A stretch of DNA of 64,000 bases from NCBI RefSeq assembly GCF_025821625.1, contig NZ_JACKSH010000046.1:1018-65017 (forward strand). The letters are read 5' to 3'. Each line of letters begins with the position of its first letter. Within the stretch, counting starts at the first letter, position 1. The DNA is from Mycolicibacterium pyrenivorans (GTDB taxonomy: Bacteria; Actinomycetota; Actinomycetes; Mycobacteriales; Mycobacteriaceae). Position numbers and translations under genes: made by a program. The notes beneath the pieces are model-generated. The model was not told the DNA's origin, made no database searches, and worked only from the letters and a program-made list of their open reading frames with translations. This document shows positions 41,186 through 52,323 of the stretch, piece by piece.

Positions 41186-43782
41186 ATGGCAGGCTTGGCG
41201 TGGCGCACCGAACTCGGCGACCGCCTGACACACGCGTGGGCGCAAATCCGGCATGGCGGTGGTCAGGTACACGTCCTGCTCGGTGATGCCGGGATAGGCA
41301 AGTCCACCACCCTGTCGTGGCTGGCCGATCACATCGGTTCAGCGGCACGCGTCATCACCTGTCGGGGTGGCGAGTTGGGGACACCGATGTCCGCCGTAAT
41401 CGAGATCGCTTCCCTGCTAAAGGTTTCGACATCGCTCGATTGGTGTTCGTCGGACCCGGACCCGATGAGGGGTGCCGATGTACTGTGTTCTGCGTTGGAG
41501 AAGTCCAGCGACGTTGCGCTGCTCATCGACGACATCCACGACGCGGACCCTTCCAGTCGCACGGCGCTGAACCTTGCGCTCCGGCGAGCAGTGCTCAGCA
41601 GGGTGCTTGTGGTCGTCACGGGCCGTCGCGTTCGGCCGACATCGGCATTCGCCGAGGGATTCCGCGTTCACGAACTCCATGGGTTACCCCCCGGCGACGC
41701 CATGGAGATGCTCAGCGGCGCCACCGACGCTGCCATTCATCCGTCGGTCGCACGGCGCCTCGTCGAGGAGGCTTGCGGGAATCCCCTCGCGTTGAGCGAG
41801 TTGCCTCAGGCGCTGACGCGGGACCAACTGCTCGGTGTGCGGCCACTGCCGCAGGAGATCCCACTCGCCGGAAACCTGGCCGCCGTCTTCACCCATCAGC
41901 TTCCGCCGCCGGACAGTGCGGCGCGAGAGCTGCTCGACCGCGTCGCCGTCTCTGCCGACGGCTCATGGGTGGCAATTGCGGACACCCTGGCCAACGGCCG
42001 TCTGACGTTGCGGCACCCGCTGCTGCGCAATGCGGTGCTCGGAGGGATGACCGAACAGCGGCGTCGCGAACTCAACATGGAGTTGCGGAGAACCCATCGG
42101 TGCCCGACGAACTCCGGTTGGCTCATCGTGCCAAGGGTGTGATCGGGCCGGACGAGCCCCTGACCGATGCGCTCGTCGCTGCCGCAAGGGGGATGCGCGC
42201 CGGCCGTGGGATCGAGGCGGCGGCCCGGATGCTCGACCTCGCCGCGGGACTGACCGCCAGCGACACGCGGCGGGGCCGGCTGCGACTCGAGGCAGCCGAA
42301 CTGCTCGGGGCTGCCGGAGAGGCCGAGGCCGCGCGACACCGGCTCGAGGTGGTCCTGGACGATCCGGCGTCGGGTGAGTTGCACGTTGCGGCGACGTTGT
42401 CGCTGGCCACACTGGAGGCGATGGACGGCGCGCCCGCGGTCGCCCAGCAGCGGCTCACGGAATGCCTGACGGTCGCGTCGCCGGAGCGGGCCGGTGCAGT
42501 GCTCGCGCGGATGGCGGTCCCACTGGGGATGCTCGGTCTCGTCGCACAGATCGTCACGACCGCCGAGGCCGCGGTCGAACAGACCAAGCCTGAATCGGTG
42601 GAATCAGACGTCGCGACGGTGGTCCTCGCCCATGCCGCGAGTGCGGCTGACGAAGGCCGGGCCGACGACCTGGTCGGTACGCTCGAGACGCGGGATCTGA
42701 TGGCCGCGATCCGGCACGATCCCCTCGTCGGGCTGCACGTCGGCAGGGCGTTGTCGATCGCCGAGCGCTACGACCAGAGTGTCTCCCAACTGACCCGGCT
42801 GATCGGCGCGTTGCGCTCCGAAGGGGCGCGGGCATCGCTGGCGATGGCGTACGGCGCACTGGGCGAAACCTATGTCCGTGCATCGCGGTTCGACGACGCG
42901 CTGGTGTGTCTCGACGAGGCCGTCGCGCTGTGCCTGGCCACAGGGCAACGGGCGTTCGGACCGTTCTGGCTGTCGCTGCGCGCCCGCGTAGCGGCCATCA
43001 GAGGCGACGATCAGGCCGCGGCGGCGGATCTGGAACTCGGGTTCGCGATCTCGGATGAACAGTCGACCTTCGGCGCGCGCTACTTCCTTCTCGCCAACGC
43101 GGGTCTGGCCGCTCTCACGGAGGGCAGATATGACGATGTCGTCGGCTACCTCGGCGAATGCTGGGCATTCGAGCAGGTGACAGGGCTGCTGGCGCCGCAG
43201 CTGGCGCGTTGGCACGTCGACCTCGTCCAGGCCTACGCCGAGCTGGGACGACCCGGCGATGCCGAACCACTCGTCGCTCACCTCACCGCCGTCGCCGCCG
43301 CACCCGGGGCAAGCAGATGGACCAGGGCGACCGCTCAGCGCGCGCGAGCATTGTCGTGCGCGCACGTGGACCCGGCGCAGGCGCAGCAATTACTCGACGA
43401 CGCCGTGTCGATCTTCGATCCCGAGATCGACGCCTTCGACCGTGCCCGGGCCTTCATGGACAAGGCGACGGTGGCCGCAGATCAGGCCGAGCGTGAGCAT
43501 GCCCGCACCGAGGCCCGCTACGGCTTCCGCCGGATCGGGGCCTCCGCCTGGGCTGCGCGTCTGCAACCGTCGGTGCACTCCGAGGAGATCGGCAGGCTGA
43601 CCGATGCCGAGCGCCGAGTGCTGGAGGAGGTCGCGCGCGGACTGACCAATGCGCAGATCGGGCGGCGGCTGCACCTGAGTACCAAGACCGTCGCCAACCA
43701 TCTCTATCGCGCGTATCGCAAGCTTGGGGTGTCCTCACGCACCGAGGCGACCCGTCACATTCTGCTGCGTGGCGGGCAGTGA
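41186..43782 (+). pseudogene. LuxR-family ATPase regulator (LAL type), frameshifted
   Basis: The N-terminal frame (41186-42142) has Walker A GDAGIGKST and Walker B ALLIDDIHDAD; the C-terminal part ends in a LuxR HTH (LTDAERRVLEEVARGLTNAQIG, then STKTVANHLYRAYRKLG). The middle has TPR-like repeats. The two halves lie in different frames: after RRRELNMELR near 42090 the first frame drifts, while AENPSVPDELRLAH continues in the other to 43782. One small indel would restore a regulator of about 860 residues. As read, it makes a truncated ATPase. A sequencing error remains possible. Confidence 0.8.
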
Positions 43783-43784
43783 GA

Positions 43785-44942
43785 TCAGCGTTCCAGTTCG
43801 AGGTAGGCGTCGCGGCCGGCGAGGCTGACCGCGACATCGGCGACCAGTGGGTCGAAGAACCGCTGCCGGTACAGCGGGTCGACGCTGGTGCTGACGGTGA
43901 AGTACAGGCCCGACAGCACCGCGACGAACAGTGAAGTGTGCACGACGGTCTGAGGTATCGGGATGTGGATGCCGAACCACGTTCCGGCGCAGGGCGGTGT
44001 CCCGACCGCGCACGTCTCCTCGCTCGACCACAGCACCGTCACGTCGTCGGGTATCGCGATGATGCCGAGGGCCAGGAAGAACGCGAACAGGCCCGCGGTG
44101 AACAAGACCACCTGAATCGCCTGTGCGACAACCATGACGGCCACCACGTTCACCTGCTCGGCAAGCGACAGCGGGGTGCGCGCAGGCGGCTCTCCAGCCG
44201 CGGGCTGTAGAGGCGTTCCGGTGAGCAGGGCCACCGGATCGGACGGCCCGGCCCGGTCCTCGCGCAGCGCGTCCACCTCGTCGCGGATGGTGGCGATCAT
44301 GAACAGCACGGCCACCAGGGCGAGGAAACCGATTGTCTGCCAGAGCCTTTCCCGAGTCATCCGGGCGGCCAGCTGCCACAGCTCGCCGGTGAAGTACACG
44401 ACGACGGTGAGCATCAGCAGTGGTAACGCCCGGCTCATCAGGGTGCCGAGCGCACCCAGCTGAATCCACGCGAACCGGAACGCCCACAACAGAATCGCGC
44501 CGAAACCGAGATAGGTGGACCACACCGCCAGCAGCGACACCAACAGGAACGCGGGCACCTCGGCCAGCGCGGCCGCGGACCAGCCGGATGCGATCAACGG
44601 CATCAAGAGCACGAAGATCGCCATCACCGCCAGGGCGGCCGTGCGCCTGCCCGCTTCGGAGGCCGCGGTGCCGCGCCGGTGCAGCACGAAGAGCGCGAAG
44701 GGGGCGGCGGCCAGGACGGCGGCGACGACGGCCAGCCGAACGATATAGCCGTAATCCGGGTCGTCACCCGTCCAGTCGGCGAGCAGCATCGTCACCGCGG
44801 TCAGCGCGCCGACCCCGGCCACCATCGGCGCGGAGCGGGCCATCAACGCGCGCGAGCGCACCCGTCGAGTGAGCACCAACGGCAGCCCGCGGTGCAGAAA
44901 CCAGTCGTGGATCAGCTGTGTCTCCGATGCGGTCGCGCTCAC
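43785..44942 (-). CDS. Multi-pass membrane protein (Rv2113-like)
   Basis: This 385-residue protein has about nine hydrophobic helices, a cytoplasmic N-terminus (LIHDWFLHRGLPLVL) and two central loops. It shares the start (WFLHRGLPLVL against [11 protein letters not shown]), a mid-protein SLAEQVNVVAV element and a C-terminal YRQRFFDPLVADV element with the gene upstream, so the two are paralogues. It overlaps that gene by 4 nt (GTGA). Function unknown. Confidence 0.8.
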   Translation of the reverse strand: MSATASETQLIHDWFLHRGLPLVLTRRVRSRALMARSAPMVAGVGALTAVTMLLADWTGDDPDYGYIVRLAVVAAVLAAAPFALFVLHRRGTAASEAGRRTAALAVMAIFVLLMPLIASGWSAAALAEVPAFLLVSLLAVWSTYLGFGAILLWAFRFAWIQLGALGTLMSRALPLLMLTVVVYFTGELWQLAARMTRERLWQTIGFLALVAVLFMIATIRDEVDALREDRAGPSDPVALLTGTPLQPAAGEPPARTPLSLAEQVNVVAVMVVAQAIQVVLFTAGLFAFFLALGIIAIPDDVTVLWSSEETCAVGTPPCAGTWFGIHIPIPQTVVHTSLFVAVLSGLYFTVSTSVDPLYRQRFFDPLVADVAVSLAGRDAYLELER

Positions 44943-46147
44943 CGTGCCGCCGTCGCGGTGCGGTAGCGGTCGCGTGCGACCAAGGTGAGCCGGAGATCGT
45001 CGATCAGAGGATCGAGATACTGCCCGCGGTACTCCTTGTCGCCGACCGCGCGGGCCGCCAGGTACATGAAGGTCAGCGACGTCAGGAACATCGTCACCTG
45101 GATGAGGGCATCGGGGATCGGCAGCGTCATGCCCAGCAACTGGCCATCGGAGGACCCGTTACCGGTCAGGCCGGCCAGCATTTCCGGACTGACCAGGATC
45201 AGACCCAGCGTGAGGAACAACAGGCCCGTCACCACCGCGACCGTCAGCACCTGGACGATCTGGGAGAGCGCTACCACGAACACCACGTTGGCCTGTTCGG
45301 CCTTCGACAGGGGCACGCGGCGCGGCCGGTCGGGAAGCGTCTCGAACGGCGTCCCGGTCAGCTTCTCGGCGTCCTCGGGCTGCTTGGCCTCAGGTTGCAG
45401 GATCGGCCGGACCCGGCCCAGCGTGCTGGACACCAGGAATGCCGCGGCGATGAGGAACAGGAACAGCAGCGCCATCCACAGCCGGGCACGGCTCACCGTC
45501 GACGCCATCGTCCAGACAGGCCCGTTGAAGAAGACCAGCACGGTCAGCAGCATCACCGGGAGGGCTCGAAGCAGCATGCTGCCCGCCGACGCGAGGTTGG
45601 CGAGTGTGACGCGCACCGCCCACCCCAGGATCGAGCCGATTCCCGTTGCAGTGCACAGCAATATCGCCACGATGACCACGCCCTCGACGATCACGTCGAC
45701 GACGATGAAGGCGCTCGGTCCGCCGAAGACGGTGCTCAGTGCCGCCACCGCGAGGGCGACCGCCGATATCGCAGCGCGGACCCGGGGGTTTTCGGCACGC
45801 GAGACCAGCCAACCGACGACCGCGGCGGCCGGGAGCACCAGCACGACGATCCCCAGGATGAACCATTCGGTTCGGGTCGGGGATCCGTCGATGTCGATCG
45901 TGTGCTTGCCGGTGACGCTGACGACGACGATCGAGAACGCCATCGTCACGGCGAACGCCGCGAGGGCGGGCACGGACCTGTACCAGACCCGTCGCACCAG
46001 GGTGCCCGGGCGCAGCACGGCGGGCAGGCCGTGCTGGAGAAACCAGCGCTCGGCAGCGAGGCGTTGCTCGGAGGCCGGGTTCACCGGACACTGCACCTGA
46101 CGTGCCTGCCGCCGAAGTAGTGCGCTGTCATCGTCGGCCAATCTCAT
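44939..46147 (-). CDS. Multi-pass membrane protein, paralogue of the next gene
   Basis: This protein of about 402 residues has eight or nine hydrophobic helices, a central loop with [21 protein letters not shown] and the end [15 protein letters not shown]. It is related along its full length to the membrane protein downstream, an old tandem duplication. ATG 46147 (MRLADDDS) is preferred; a longer frame from 46201 would run into the dop promoter. It is divergent from dop. Function unknown. Confidence 0.75.
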   Translation of the reverse strand: MRLADDDSALLRRQARQVQCPVNPASEQRLAAERWFLQHGLPAVLRPGTLVRRVWYRSVPALAAFAVTMAFSIVVVSVTGKHTIDIDGSPTRTEWFILGIVVLVLPAAAVVGWLVSRAENPRVRAAISAVALAVAALSTVFGGPSAFIVVDVIVEGVVIVAILLCTATGIGSILGWAVRVTLANLASAGSMLLRALPVMLLTVLVFFNGPVWTMASTVSRARLWMALLFLFLIAAAFLVSSTLGRVRPILQPEAKQPEDAEKLTGTPFETLPDRPRRVPLSKAEQANVVFVVALSQIVQVLTVAVVTGLLFLTLGLILVSPEMLAGLTGNGSSDGQLLGMTLPIPDALIQVTMFLTSLTFMYLAARAVGDKEYRGQYLDPLIDDLRLTLVARDRYRTATAAR

Positions 46148-46211
46148 CACGAGGTCGCGCTCGGTGCCCGCATTCCGCGCAGCCTCGTGACCTTGCCGCA
46201 TTCATGACCTC

Positions 46212-46217
46212 TACGCT
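46212..46217 (+). promoter_or_regulatory. -10 box (TACGCT) for leaderless dop
   Basis: TACGCT ends 7 nt before ATG 46225 and no ribosome site is present. Confidence 0.5.
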
Positions 46218-46224
46218 GGCCTGT

Positions 46225-47721
46225 ATGCAACGGATCATCGGAACGGAGGTCGAGTACGGCATCTCATCGCCGTCCGACCCGACCGCGAATCCGATCCTCA
46301 CTTCAACTCAGGCTGTGCTGGCGTACGCGGCGGCCGCGGGAATCCAGCGGGCCAAGCGCACCCGCTGGGACTACGAGGTGGAATCCCCGCTGCGAGACGC
46401 CCGGGGATTCGACCTGAGCCGCGCGTCGGGCCCCCCGCCCGTGGTGGACGCCGACGAGGTCGGCGCCGCCAACATGATCCTGACCAACGGCGCCCGTCTC
46501 TACGTCGATCATGCCCATCCCGAGTACTCCGCGCCCGAGTGCACCGATCCGATGGATGCCGTGATCTGGGACAAGGCCGGCGAGCGGGTGATGGAGGCCG
46601 CGGCGCGCCACGTCGCCAGCGTTCCCGGCGCCGCCAAGCTGCAGCTCTACAAGAACAACGTCGACGGCAAGGGCGCGTCGTACGGCTCTCACGAGAACTA
46701 TCTGATGTCGCGCCAGACGCCGTTCTCGGCGGTGATCGCCGGACTGACGCCGTTCCTGGTGTCCCGTTCGGTGGTCACCGGGTCCGGTCGCGTCGGTATC
46801 GGCCCCTCCGGCGACGAACCCGGCTTCCAGCTCTGTCAGCGCGCCGATTACATCGAGGTCGAGGTCGGCCTGGAGACCACGCTCAAGCGCGGGATCATCA
46901 ACACCCGCGACGAACCCCACGCCGACGCCGACAAGTACCGCCGGCTGCACGTCATCATCGGCGATGCGAACCTCGCCGAGACCTCGACCTATCTGAAGGT
47001 CGGCACGACGGCGCTGGTCCTCGACCTCATCGAGGAGGGGATGGATCTCTCCGACCTGGTCCTGGCCCGGCCGGTGCACGCCGTGCACGTCATCAGCCGG
47101 GATCCGTCGTTGCGTGCCACCGTCGCGCTGGCCGACGGCCGCGAACTGACTGGTCTTGCGCTGCAGCGGATCTACCTGGACCGCGTCGCCAAGCTGGTCG
47201 ACAGCCGCGATCCCGATCCGCGCGCCTCGCACGTCGTCGAGACCTGGGCCAACGTCCTCGACCTGCTCGAGCGTGATCCGATGGAGTGCGCCGACCTGCT
47301 GGACTGGCCCGCCAAGCTGCGGCTGCTCGACGGTTTCCGGCACCGCGAGAACCTCGGGTGGTCGGCGCCGCGGTTGCACCTCGTCGACCTGCAGTACTCC
47401 GATGTGCGCCTGGACAAGGGACTGTACAACCGGCTCGTCGCCCGCGGCTCGATGAAGCGGTTGGTCACCGAACAACAGGTGCTCGATGCCGTGGACAACC
47501 CGCCGACCGACACCCGGGCGTACTTCCGGGGGGAGTGCCTGCGGCGATTCGGGGCGGACATCGCCGCCGCCAGCTGGGATTCGGTGATCTTCGACCTGGG
47601 CGGCGACTCGCTGGTGCGGATTCCCACGCTGGAGCCGTTGCGGGGCAGCAAGGCCCACGTCGGGGCCCTGCTGGACTCCGTGGACAGCGCCGCGGAACTC
47701 GTCGAACAGCTCACGACCTGA
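46225..47721 (+). CDS. dop: Deamidase/depupylase of Pup (Dop)
   Basis: It converts the C-terminal Gln of Pup to Glu and also removes Pup from substrates, using ATP as cofactor. The 498-residue protein is a glutamine-synthetase-like relative of PafA. It opens with [13 protein letters not shown] and has the Dop loop region ([18 protein letters not shown]), [17 protein letters not shown] with the catalytic Asp, [17 protein letters not shown] and [18 protein letters not shown]. Length is that of M. tuberculosis Dop. It is followed by pup, prcB and prcA. Confidence 0.98.
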   Translation: MQRIIGTEVEYGISSPSDPTANPILTSTQAVLAYAAAAGIQRAKRTRWDYEVESPLRDARGFDLSRASGPPPVVDADEVGAANMILTNGARLYVDHAHPEYSAPECTDPMDAVIWDKAGERVMEAAARHVASVPGAAKLQLYKNNVDGKGASYGSHENYLMSRQTPFSAVIAGLTPFLVSRSVVTGSGRVGIGPSGDEPGFQLCQRADYIEVEVGLETTLKRGIINTRDEPHADADKYRRLHVIIGDANLAETSTYLKVGTTALVLDLIEEGMDLSDLVLARPVHAVHVISRDPSLRATVALADGRELTGLALQRIYLDRVAKLVDSRDPDPRASHVVETWANVLDLLERDPMECADLLDWPAKLRLLDGFRHRENLGWSAPRLHLVDLQYSDVRLDKGLYNRLVARGSMKRLVTEQQVLDAVDNPPTDTRAYFRGECLRRFGADIAAASWDSVIFDLGGDSLVRIPTLEPLRGSKAHVGALLDSVDSAAELVEQLTT

Positions 47722-47825
47722 TCGAGCTATCCCCAGCAATCTCGCTGCCGACCGGTAGTGTGGGGGGACCGGCGGGCAGGTCAGGGAACGCCCGTAACGG
47801 AACAGAACATACGCAGGAGGCAGCG

Positions 47826-48020
47826 ATGGCTCAGGAGCAGACCAAGCGTGGCGGCGGGGGCGGGGAAGACGACGACTCCACCGGCAGCACGGCCGCCGGG
47901 CAGGAGCGCCGCGAGAAGCTCGCCGAAGACACCGACGACCTGCTCGACGAGATCGACGACGTCCTGGAGGAGAACGCCGAGGACTTCGTACGTGCGTACG
48001 TCCAGAAGGGCGGCCAGTGA
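47826..48020 (+). CDS. pup: Prokaryotic ubiquitin-like protein Pup
   Basis: This 64-residue tag is joined to lysines of target proteins through its last residue. It ends YVQKGGQ, so the Gln must be deamidated by Dop before use. The N-terminal half is disordered and Gly/Asp-rich, and the C-terminal half ([23 protein letters not shown]) forms the helix that binds Mpa. The ribosome site is GGAGG. Its stop overlaps the prcB GTG start. Confidence 0.99.
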   Translation: MAQEQTKRGGGGGEDDDSTGSTAAGQERREKLAEDTDDLLDEIDDVLEENAEDFVRAYVQKGGQ

Positions 48021-48919
48021 CCTGGCCGCACCGCGAACAATCGGCTTTTCCGTCCTCAACATCCGGAGCGTTCAACTCGTTGCCACATGGCCTGTCCAAC
48101 GGCGGCGTTAACCTGTCGTCGTTCTCCGATTTCCTGCGCCACCAGGCGCCCCATCTGTTGCCGGGTGCCGGGCCGCTGCCGACGGACGCGCTGCCGCACG
48201 GGACCACGATCGTGGCATTGAAGTACCCGGGTGGCGTGGTGATGGCCGGTGACCGGCGGGCCACCCAGGGACACATGATTGCCAGCCGTGACGTGCAGAA
48301 GGTCTACATCACCGACGACTACACCGTCACAGGCATCGCGGGGACCGCGGCGATCGCCGTGGAATTCGCCCGGCTGTACGCCGTGGAACTCGAGCACTAC
48401 GAGAAGATCGAGGGCGTCGCGTTGACGTTCCCCGGCAAGGTCAACCGGTTGGCCACCATGGTCCGCGGCAATCTGGGCGCCGCGCTGCAGGGGTTCGTCG
48501 CGCTGCCGTTGCTGGCCGGATACGACCTCGACGATCCGAACCCCGAGGGCGCAGGTCGCATCGTGTCGTTCGATGCCGCAGGCGGGTGGAACATCGAGGA
48601 AGAGGGTTACCAGTCGGTCGGCTCCGGGTCGATCTTCGCGAAGTCCTCGATGAAGAAGCTCTACTCGCAGGTCACCGACGTGGACTCCGCGCTGCGGGTC
48701 GCGATCGAGGCGCTCTACGACGCCGCCGACGACGACTCCGCGACCGGCGGGCCCGATCTGGTGCGCGGCATCTATCCGACCGCCGTGGTGATCGGCGCCG
48801 ACGGCGCCGTCGACATCGCCGAGCAGCAGATCGCCGCGGTATGCCGTGAGATAATCGAGAGTCGTTCGCGGGCAGACACATTCGGCCCCGACGCCGAGCC
48901 TCGAGGTGAGGATTCGTGA
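48017..48919 (+). CDS. prcB: 20S proteasome beta subunit
   Basis: This catalytic core subunit has 300 residues. A propeptide of about 62 residues is removed at [13 protein letters not shown] to expose Thr63, the nucleophile; [10 protein letters not shown] holds the nearby Asp-Arg and the following region the catalytic Lys. [17 protein letters not shown] and [13 protein letters not shown] are typical. GTG 48017 overlaps pup and the stop overlaps prcA, a coupled three-gene unit that sets the subunit ratio. Confidence 0.98.
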   Translation: MTWPHREQSAFPSSTSGAFNSLPHGLSNGGVNLSSFSDFLRHQAPHLLPGAGPLPTDALPHGTTIVALKYPGGVVMAGDRRATQGHMIASRDVQKVYITDDYTVTGIAGTAAIAVEFARLYAVELEHYEKIEGVALTFPGKVNRLATMVRGNLGAALQGFVALPLLAGYDLDDPNPEGAGRIVSFDAAGGWNIEEEGYQSVGSGSIFAKSSMKKLYSQVTDVDSALRVAIEALYDAADDDSATGGPDLVRGIYPTAVVIGADGAVDIAEQQIAAVCREIIESRSRADTFGPDAEPRGEDS

Positions 48920-49680
48920 GCTTTCCCTATTTCATCTCGCCTGAGCAGGCGATGCGTGAGCGCTCGGAGTTGGCGCGCAAGGGCATCGCCAGGGGGCGCA
49001 GCGTCGTCGTGCTGGCCTACGCCGATGGCGTGCTGTTCGTCGCGGAGAACCCGTCGCGGTCCCTGCAGAAGGTCAGCGAACTCTACGACCGGGTCGGCTT
49101 CGCCGCCGTCGGGCGCTTCAACGAGTTCAACAACCTGCGCAGCGGTGGCATCCGGTTCGCCGACACCCAGGGCTACGCCTACTCACGCCGCGATGTGACC
49201 GGTCGTCAGTTGGCCAACGTCTACGCCCAGACGCTGGGCACCATCTTCACCGAGCAGGCCAAGCCGTACGAGGTGGAATTGTGCGTGGCCGAGGTCGCCC
49301 ACTTCGGTGAGACCAAAGCCCCTGAGCTGTACCGCATCACCTACGACGGGTCGATCGCCGACGAACCGCACTTCGTTGTGATGGGTGGTACCACCGAGCC
49401 CATCTCGACGGCGCTCAACGAGACCTACGCCGAGAACGCGAGCCTCGCCGACGCGGTGTCCATCGCGGTGGGCGCGCTCAGCGCGGGCGGCAACGCCAAC
49501 GAGAAGCGTATTTTGGGGCCCGCCACCCTGGAGGTGGCGATCCTCGACGCCAACCGGCCGCGGCGGGCCTTCCGTCGGATCACCGGCGCAGCGCTCGAAA
49601 CGGTGCTGCCCCAAGGGGATTCGGCGGATTCGACCGAGGCGGCCGACTCGGCCGAGTCCGGCGATACTCCAGACTCCTAA
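48916..49680 (+). CDS. prcA: 20S proteasome alpha subunit
   Basis: This 254-residue outer-ring subunit gates the core and contacts Mpa. The N-terminus ([27 protein letters not shown]) is the gating segment. The C-terminus is an acidic Ser/Asp tail. GTG 48916 overlaps prcB as GTGA. The next genes (choline cluster) are unrelated, so the Pup unit ends here. A weak hairpin lies at about 49685-49715. Confidence 0.98.
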   Translation: MSFPYFISPEQAMRERSELARKGIARGRSVVVLAYADGVLFVAENPSRSLQKVSELYDRVGFAAVGRFNEFNNLRSGGIRFADTQGYAYSRRDVTGRQLANVYAQTLGTIFTEQAKPYEVELCVAEVAHFGETKAPELYRITYDGSIADEPHFVVMGGTTEPISTALNETYAENASLADAVSIAVGALSAGGNANEKRILGPATLEVAILDANRPRRAFRRITGAALETVLPQGDSADSTEAADSAESGDTPDS

Positions 49681-49800
49681 CCAGCGCTGAGACTGCGCTC
49701 AGGGCGCAGATCACTCGCAATTTCTCGCCCTCACTGCAGTCCCGACGCGAATCCACAGGCGTGTCCGGGTTGACGATGTGTCGCCGAGGATGGATGATCT

Positions 49801-49836
49801 GTTGCGTATAGCGCGCAATGTTGCGCAATACGCAAC
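49801..49836. promoter_or_regulatory. Twin IclR-type operator upstream of the choline cluster
   Basis: Two adjacent palindromes have TTGCG/CGCAA half-sites: 49802-49818 (spacer 7) and 49821-49835 (spacer 5). The whole is bracketed by GTTGCGTAT and ATACGCAAC (49801-49809, 49828-49836). They lie 38 bp before the first catabolic gene. An IclR-family gene ends the cluster, and that family binds such short palindromes, so this is its likely target. Confidence 0.6.
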
Positions 49837-49873
49837 CCATCTGCGGATCAGTGTGAAATCGGAGCGGCCGCGC

Positions 49874-52318
49874 ATGCCCAAGGTCGTCGTGATCGGTGCC
49901 GGCATCGTCGGCACGTCCCTGGCCGATGAGCTCACCGCGCGCGGCTGGACCGAGGTCACCGTCGTCGACCGTGGGCCGTTGTTCGCCACCGGAGGCTCCA
50001 CCTCACACGCCCCGGGGCTGGTGTTCCAGACCAACCCGTCGAAGACCATGAGCGCATTCGCCAAGTACACGGTCGAGAAGTTCGGCTCGCTGGAGCATCC
50101 GCAGGGGTGGGCGTTCAACCCGGTCGGCGGCCTCGAGGTGGCCACCACCCCCCAACGGTGGGCCGACCTCCACCGCAAAGCCGGGTGGGCTCAGGCGTGG
50201 GGGATCGAGGGGCGCCTGCTGACGGCCGGCGAATGCGTCACCCTGCACCCCCTCATCGACAAGGACCGCGTCCTCGGCGGGTTCCACACCCCGGCCGACG
50301 GCCTGGCCAAGGCGCTACGGGCCGCGGAGGCGCAGGCCCGCCGAGCCGAGGGCAGGGGCGCCACGCTGCGTCCGCACACCGAGGTGCTCGGCATCGTCGA
50401 CAACGGAACTCGCGTCACCGGTGTGCGCACCGCCGACGGCATCATCGACGCCGACATCGTGGTGTGCGCGGCCGGCTTCTGGGGCGCGCATTTCGCCCGG
50501 CAGGTCGGGCTGGTGCTGCCACTCGTGCCGATGGCGCATCAATATGCGCGGACCGGACAACTCGAGTCACTCGTGGGACGCAACACCGAACTCGCCGAGG
50601 CCGGCCTGCCGATCCTGCGCCACCAGGACGCCGACCTGTACTTCCGTGAGCACGTGGACCGTCTCGGCATCGGCTCCTACAGCCATAGGCCGATGCCCGT
50701 CGACATGTCCACGCTGCTGGCCGACACCGCAGGTGAACCGATGCCGTCGATGATGCCGTTCACCGAGGACGACTTCGCGCCCGCATGGCAGGCAGCGGCC
50801 GAACTGATTCCCGCGCTGGAGGATTCGAAACTCGAAGAGGCCTTCAACGGCATCTTCTCGTTCACCCCGGACGGATTCTCGATCATCGGTGAGCATCGCG
50901 AGCTGCCCGGATTCTGGGTCGCCGAGGCGGTCTGGGTGACCCACTCGGCAGGCGTCGCACGGGCGACAGCGGAGTGGATCATCGACGGCACACCCTCGAT
51001 CGACACCCACGAGTGTGACCTGTACCGCTTCGAGGACGTCGCGCGCAGCCCGTCGTTCGTCATGCAGACCAGCTCCCAGGCGTTCGTCGAGGTCTACGAC
51101 GTCATCCACCCACACCAGTACCGCTCCGCGCCGCGCGGCCTGCGCACCAGCCCGTTCCATGCGCGACAGGTCGAGGCGGGGGCATTCTTCTACGAAGGGG
51201 GCGGCTGGGAACGCCCGGCCTGGTTCGAAGCCAACGACGCAGTGCTGCAACAGCTCGCAGCCGACGGTCTGGTCCTTCCCGAGCGTGACGAGTGGGCGGC
51301 GCGGTTCTGGTCACCGATCTCCGTCGCCGAAGCACACTGGACCCGCCGGCGAGTCGCCATGTACGACATGACGCCGCTGACGCGCTACGAGGTGTCCGGC
51401 CGCGGTGCGCTCGCGTTCCTGCAACGGATGACCTCCAACAACGTGGACAAGAGTGTCGGCTCGGTCACCTACACCCTGCTTCTGGACGAAACCGGGGGAA
51501 TTCGAAGCGATCTCACCGTCGCCCGGCTGGCGCCCGAGGTTTTTCAGGTCGGCGCGAACTCGCCGATGGACTTCGATTGGCTGTCGCGCCATCGGCCCGC
51601 CGACGTCGTGCTGCGCGACACCACCGGCGGCACCTGCTGTGTCGGCGTCTGGGGCCCGTCGGCCCGCGAGGTGGTCGCACCGCTGTGCCCAGACGACCTG
51701 TCCCACCGGGGTTTCCGGTACTTCCGCGCTATCCGCACCTACCTGGACGCCATCCCCGTGACCATGATGCGGATGTCCTACGTCGGCGAACTCGGGTGGG
51801 AGATCTACACCAGCGCCGAATACGGAGCGGCGCTGTGGGATCTGCTCGCGCGGGCGGGCCGACCGCACGGGATCATTCCGGCAGGCAGGATCGCGTTCAA
51901 CAGCCTGCGCATCGAGAAGGGCTACCGCAGCTGGGGGGCCGACATGACGGCCGAGCACCGTCCCGCCGCGGCCGGCGTGGGCTTCGCGGTGCGGATGGAC
52001 AAGGACGTCGACTTCGTCGGCAAGGCGGCGCTGCGGCGCGCGCCGGCGCCCGAACTTATGCTGCGCAGCATCGTGTTCGACGACCCGAACGCCGCAGTGC
52101 TGGGCAAGGAGCCGGTGTCCGTCGACGGGGCCTGTGTCGGCTATGTGACCAGTGCCGGTTACTCGTCGACCGTGGGCCGCACCATCGCCTACGCGTGGCT
52201 GCCTGCGCACGTCGGTGTCGGCGACGCCGTCACGGTCGACTACTTCGGTGCCACCCACCACGCAGTGGTGCACGCCGACCCGGTGGTGGACCCCGAGATG
52301 CTGCGGATCAAGAGGTAG
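49874..52318 (+). CDS. Dimethylglycine/sarcosine oxidase-type flavoprotein (DAO-GcvT)
   Basis: This 814-residue enzyme is built as dimethylglycine oxidase: an N-terminal FAD amine-oxidase domain ([17 protein letters not shown], 3-19; [11 protein letters not shown], with the His that is covalently bound to FAD in family members) and a C-terminal folate-binding GcvT domain (about 430-814; [36 protein letters not shown]). It oxidises an N-methyl glycine and passes the one-carbon unit to tetrahydrofolate. ATG 49874 has GGAG upstream. It is first in a cluster for stepwise betaine demethylation. Confidence 0.88.
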   Translation: MPKVVVIGAGIVGTSLADELTARGWTEVTVVDRGPLFATGGSTSHAPGLVFQTNPSKTMSAFAKYTVEKFGSLEHPQGWAFNPVGGLEVATTPQRWADLHRKAGWAQAWGIEGRLLTAGECVTLHPLIDKDRVLGGFHTPADGLAKALRAAEAQARRAEGRGATLRPHTEVLGIVDNGTRVTGVRTADGIIDADIVVCAAGFWGAHFARQVGLVLPLVPMAHQYARTGQLESLVGRNTELAEAGLPILRHQDADLYFREHVDRLGIGSYSHRPMPVDMSTLLADTAGEPMPSMMPFTEDDFAPAWQAAAELIPALEDSKLEEAFNGIFSFTPDGFSIIGEHRELPGFWVAEAVWVTHSAGVARATAEWIIDGTPSIDTHECDLYRFEDVARSPSFVMQTSSQAFVEVYDVIHPHQYRSAPRGLRTSPFHARQVEAGAFFYEGGGWERPAWFEANDAVLQQLAADGLVLPERDEWAARFWSPISVAEAHWTRRRVAMYDMTPLTRYEVSGRGALAFLQRMTSNNVDKSVGSVTYTLLLDETGGIRSDLTVARLAPEVFQVGANSPMDFDWLSRHRPADVVLRDTTGGTCCVGVWGPSAREVVAPLCPDDLSHRGFRYFRAIRTYLDAIPVTMMRMSYVGELGWEIYTSAEYGAALWDLLARAGRPHGIIPAGRIAFNSLRIEKGYRSWGADMTAEHRPAAAGVGFAVRMDKDVDFVGKAALRRAPAPELMLRSIVFDDPNAAVLGKEPVSVDGACVGYVTSAGYSSTVGRTIAYAWLPAHVGVGDAVTVDYFGATHHAVVHADPVVDPEMLRIKR

Positions 52319-52323
52319 CGCCG

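Noticed and set aside
40511-41332. Upstream extension of the minus-strand frame that ends at 39908
   Set aside because: The part before GTG 40510 is antisense to the DUF4333 lipoprotein and LuxR genes and has no matching family sequence.
42080-42142. Programmed frameshift in the LuxR-type gene
   Set aside because: No slippery heptamer or downstream stem was seen at the break, so a simple indel is more likely.
49685-49715. Terminator after prcA
   Set aside because: The hairpin is short and has a bulge, so it was not listed as a separate feature.
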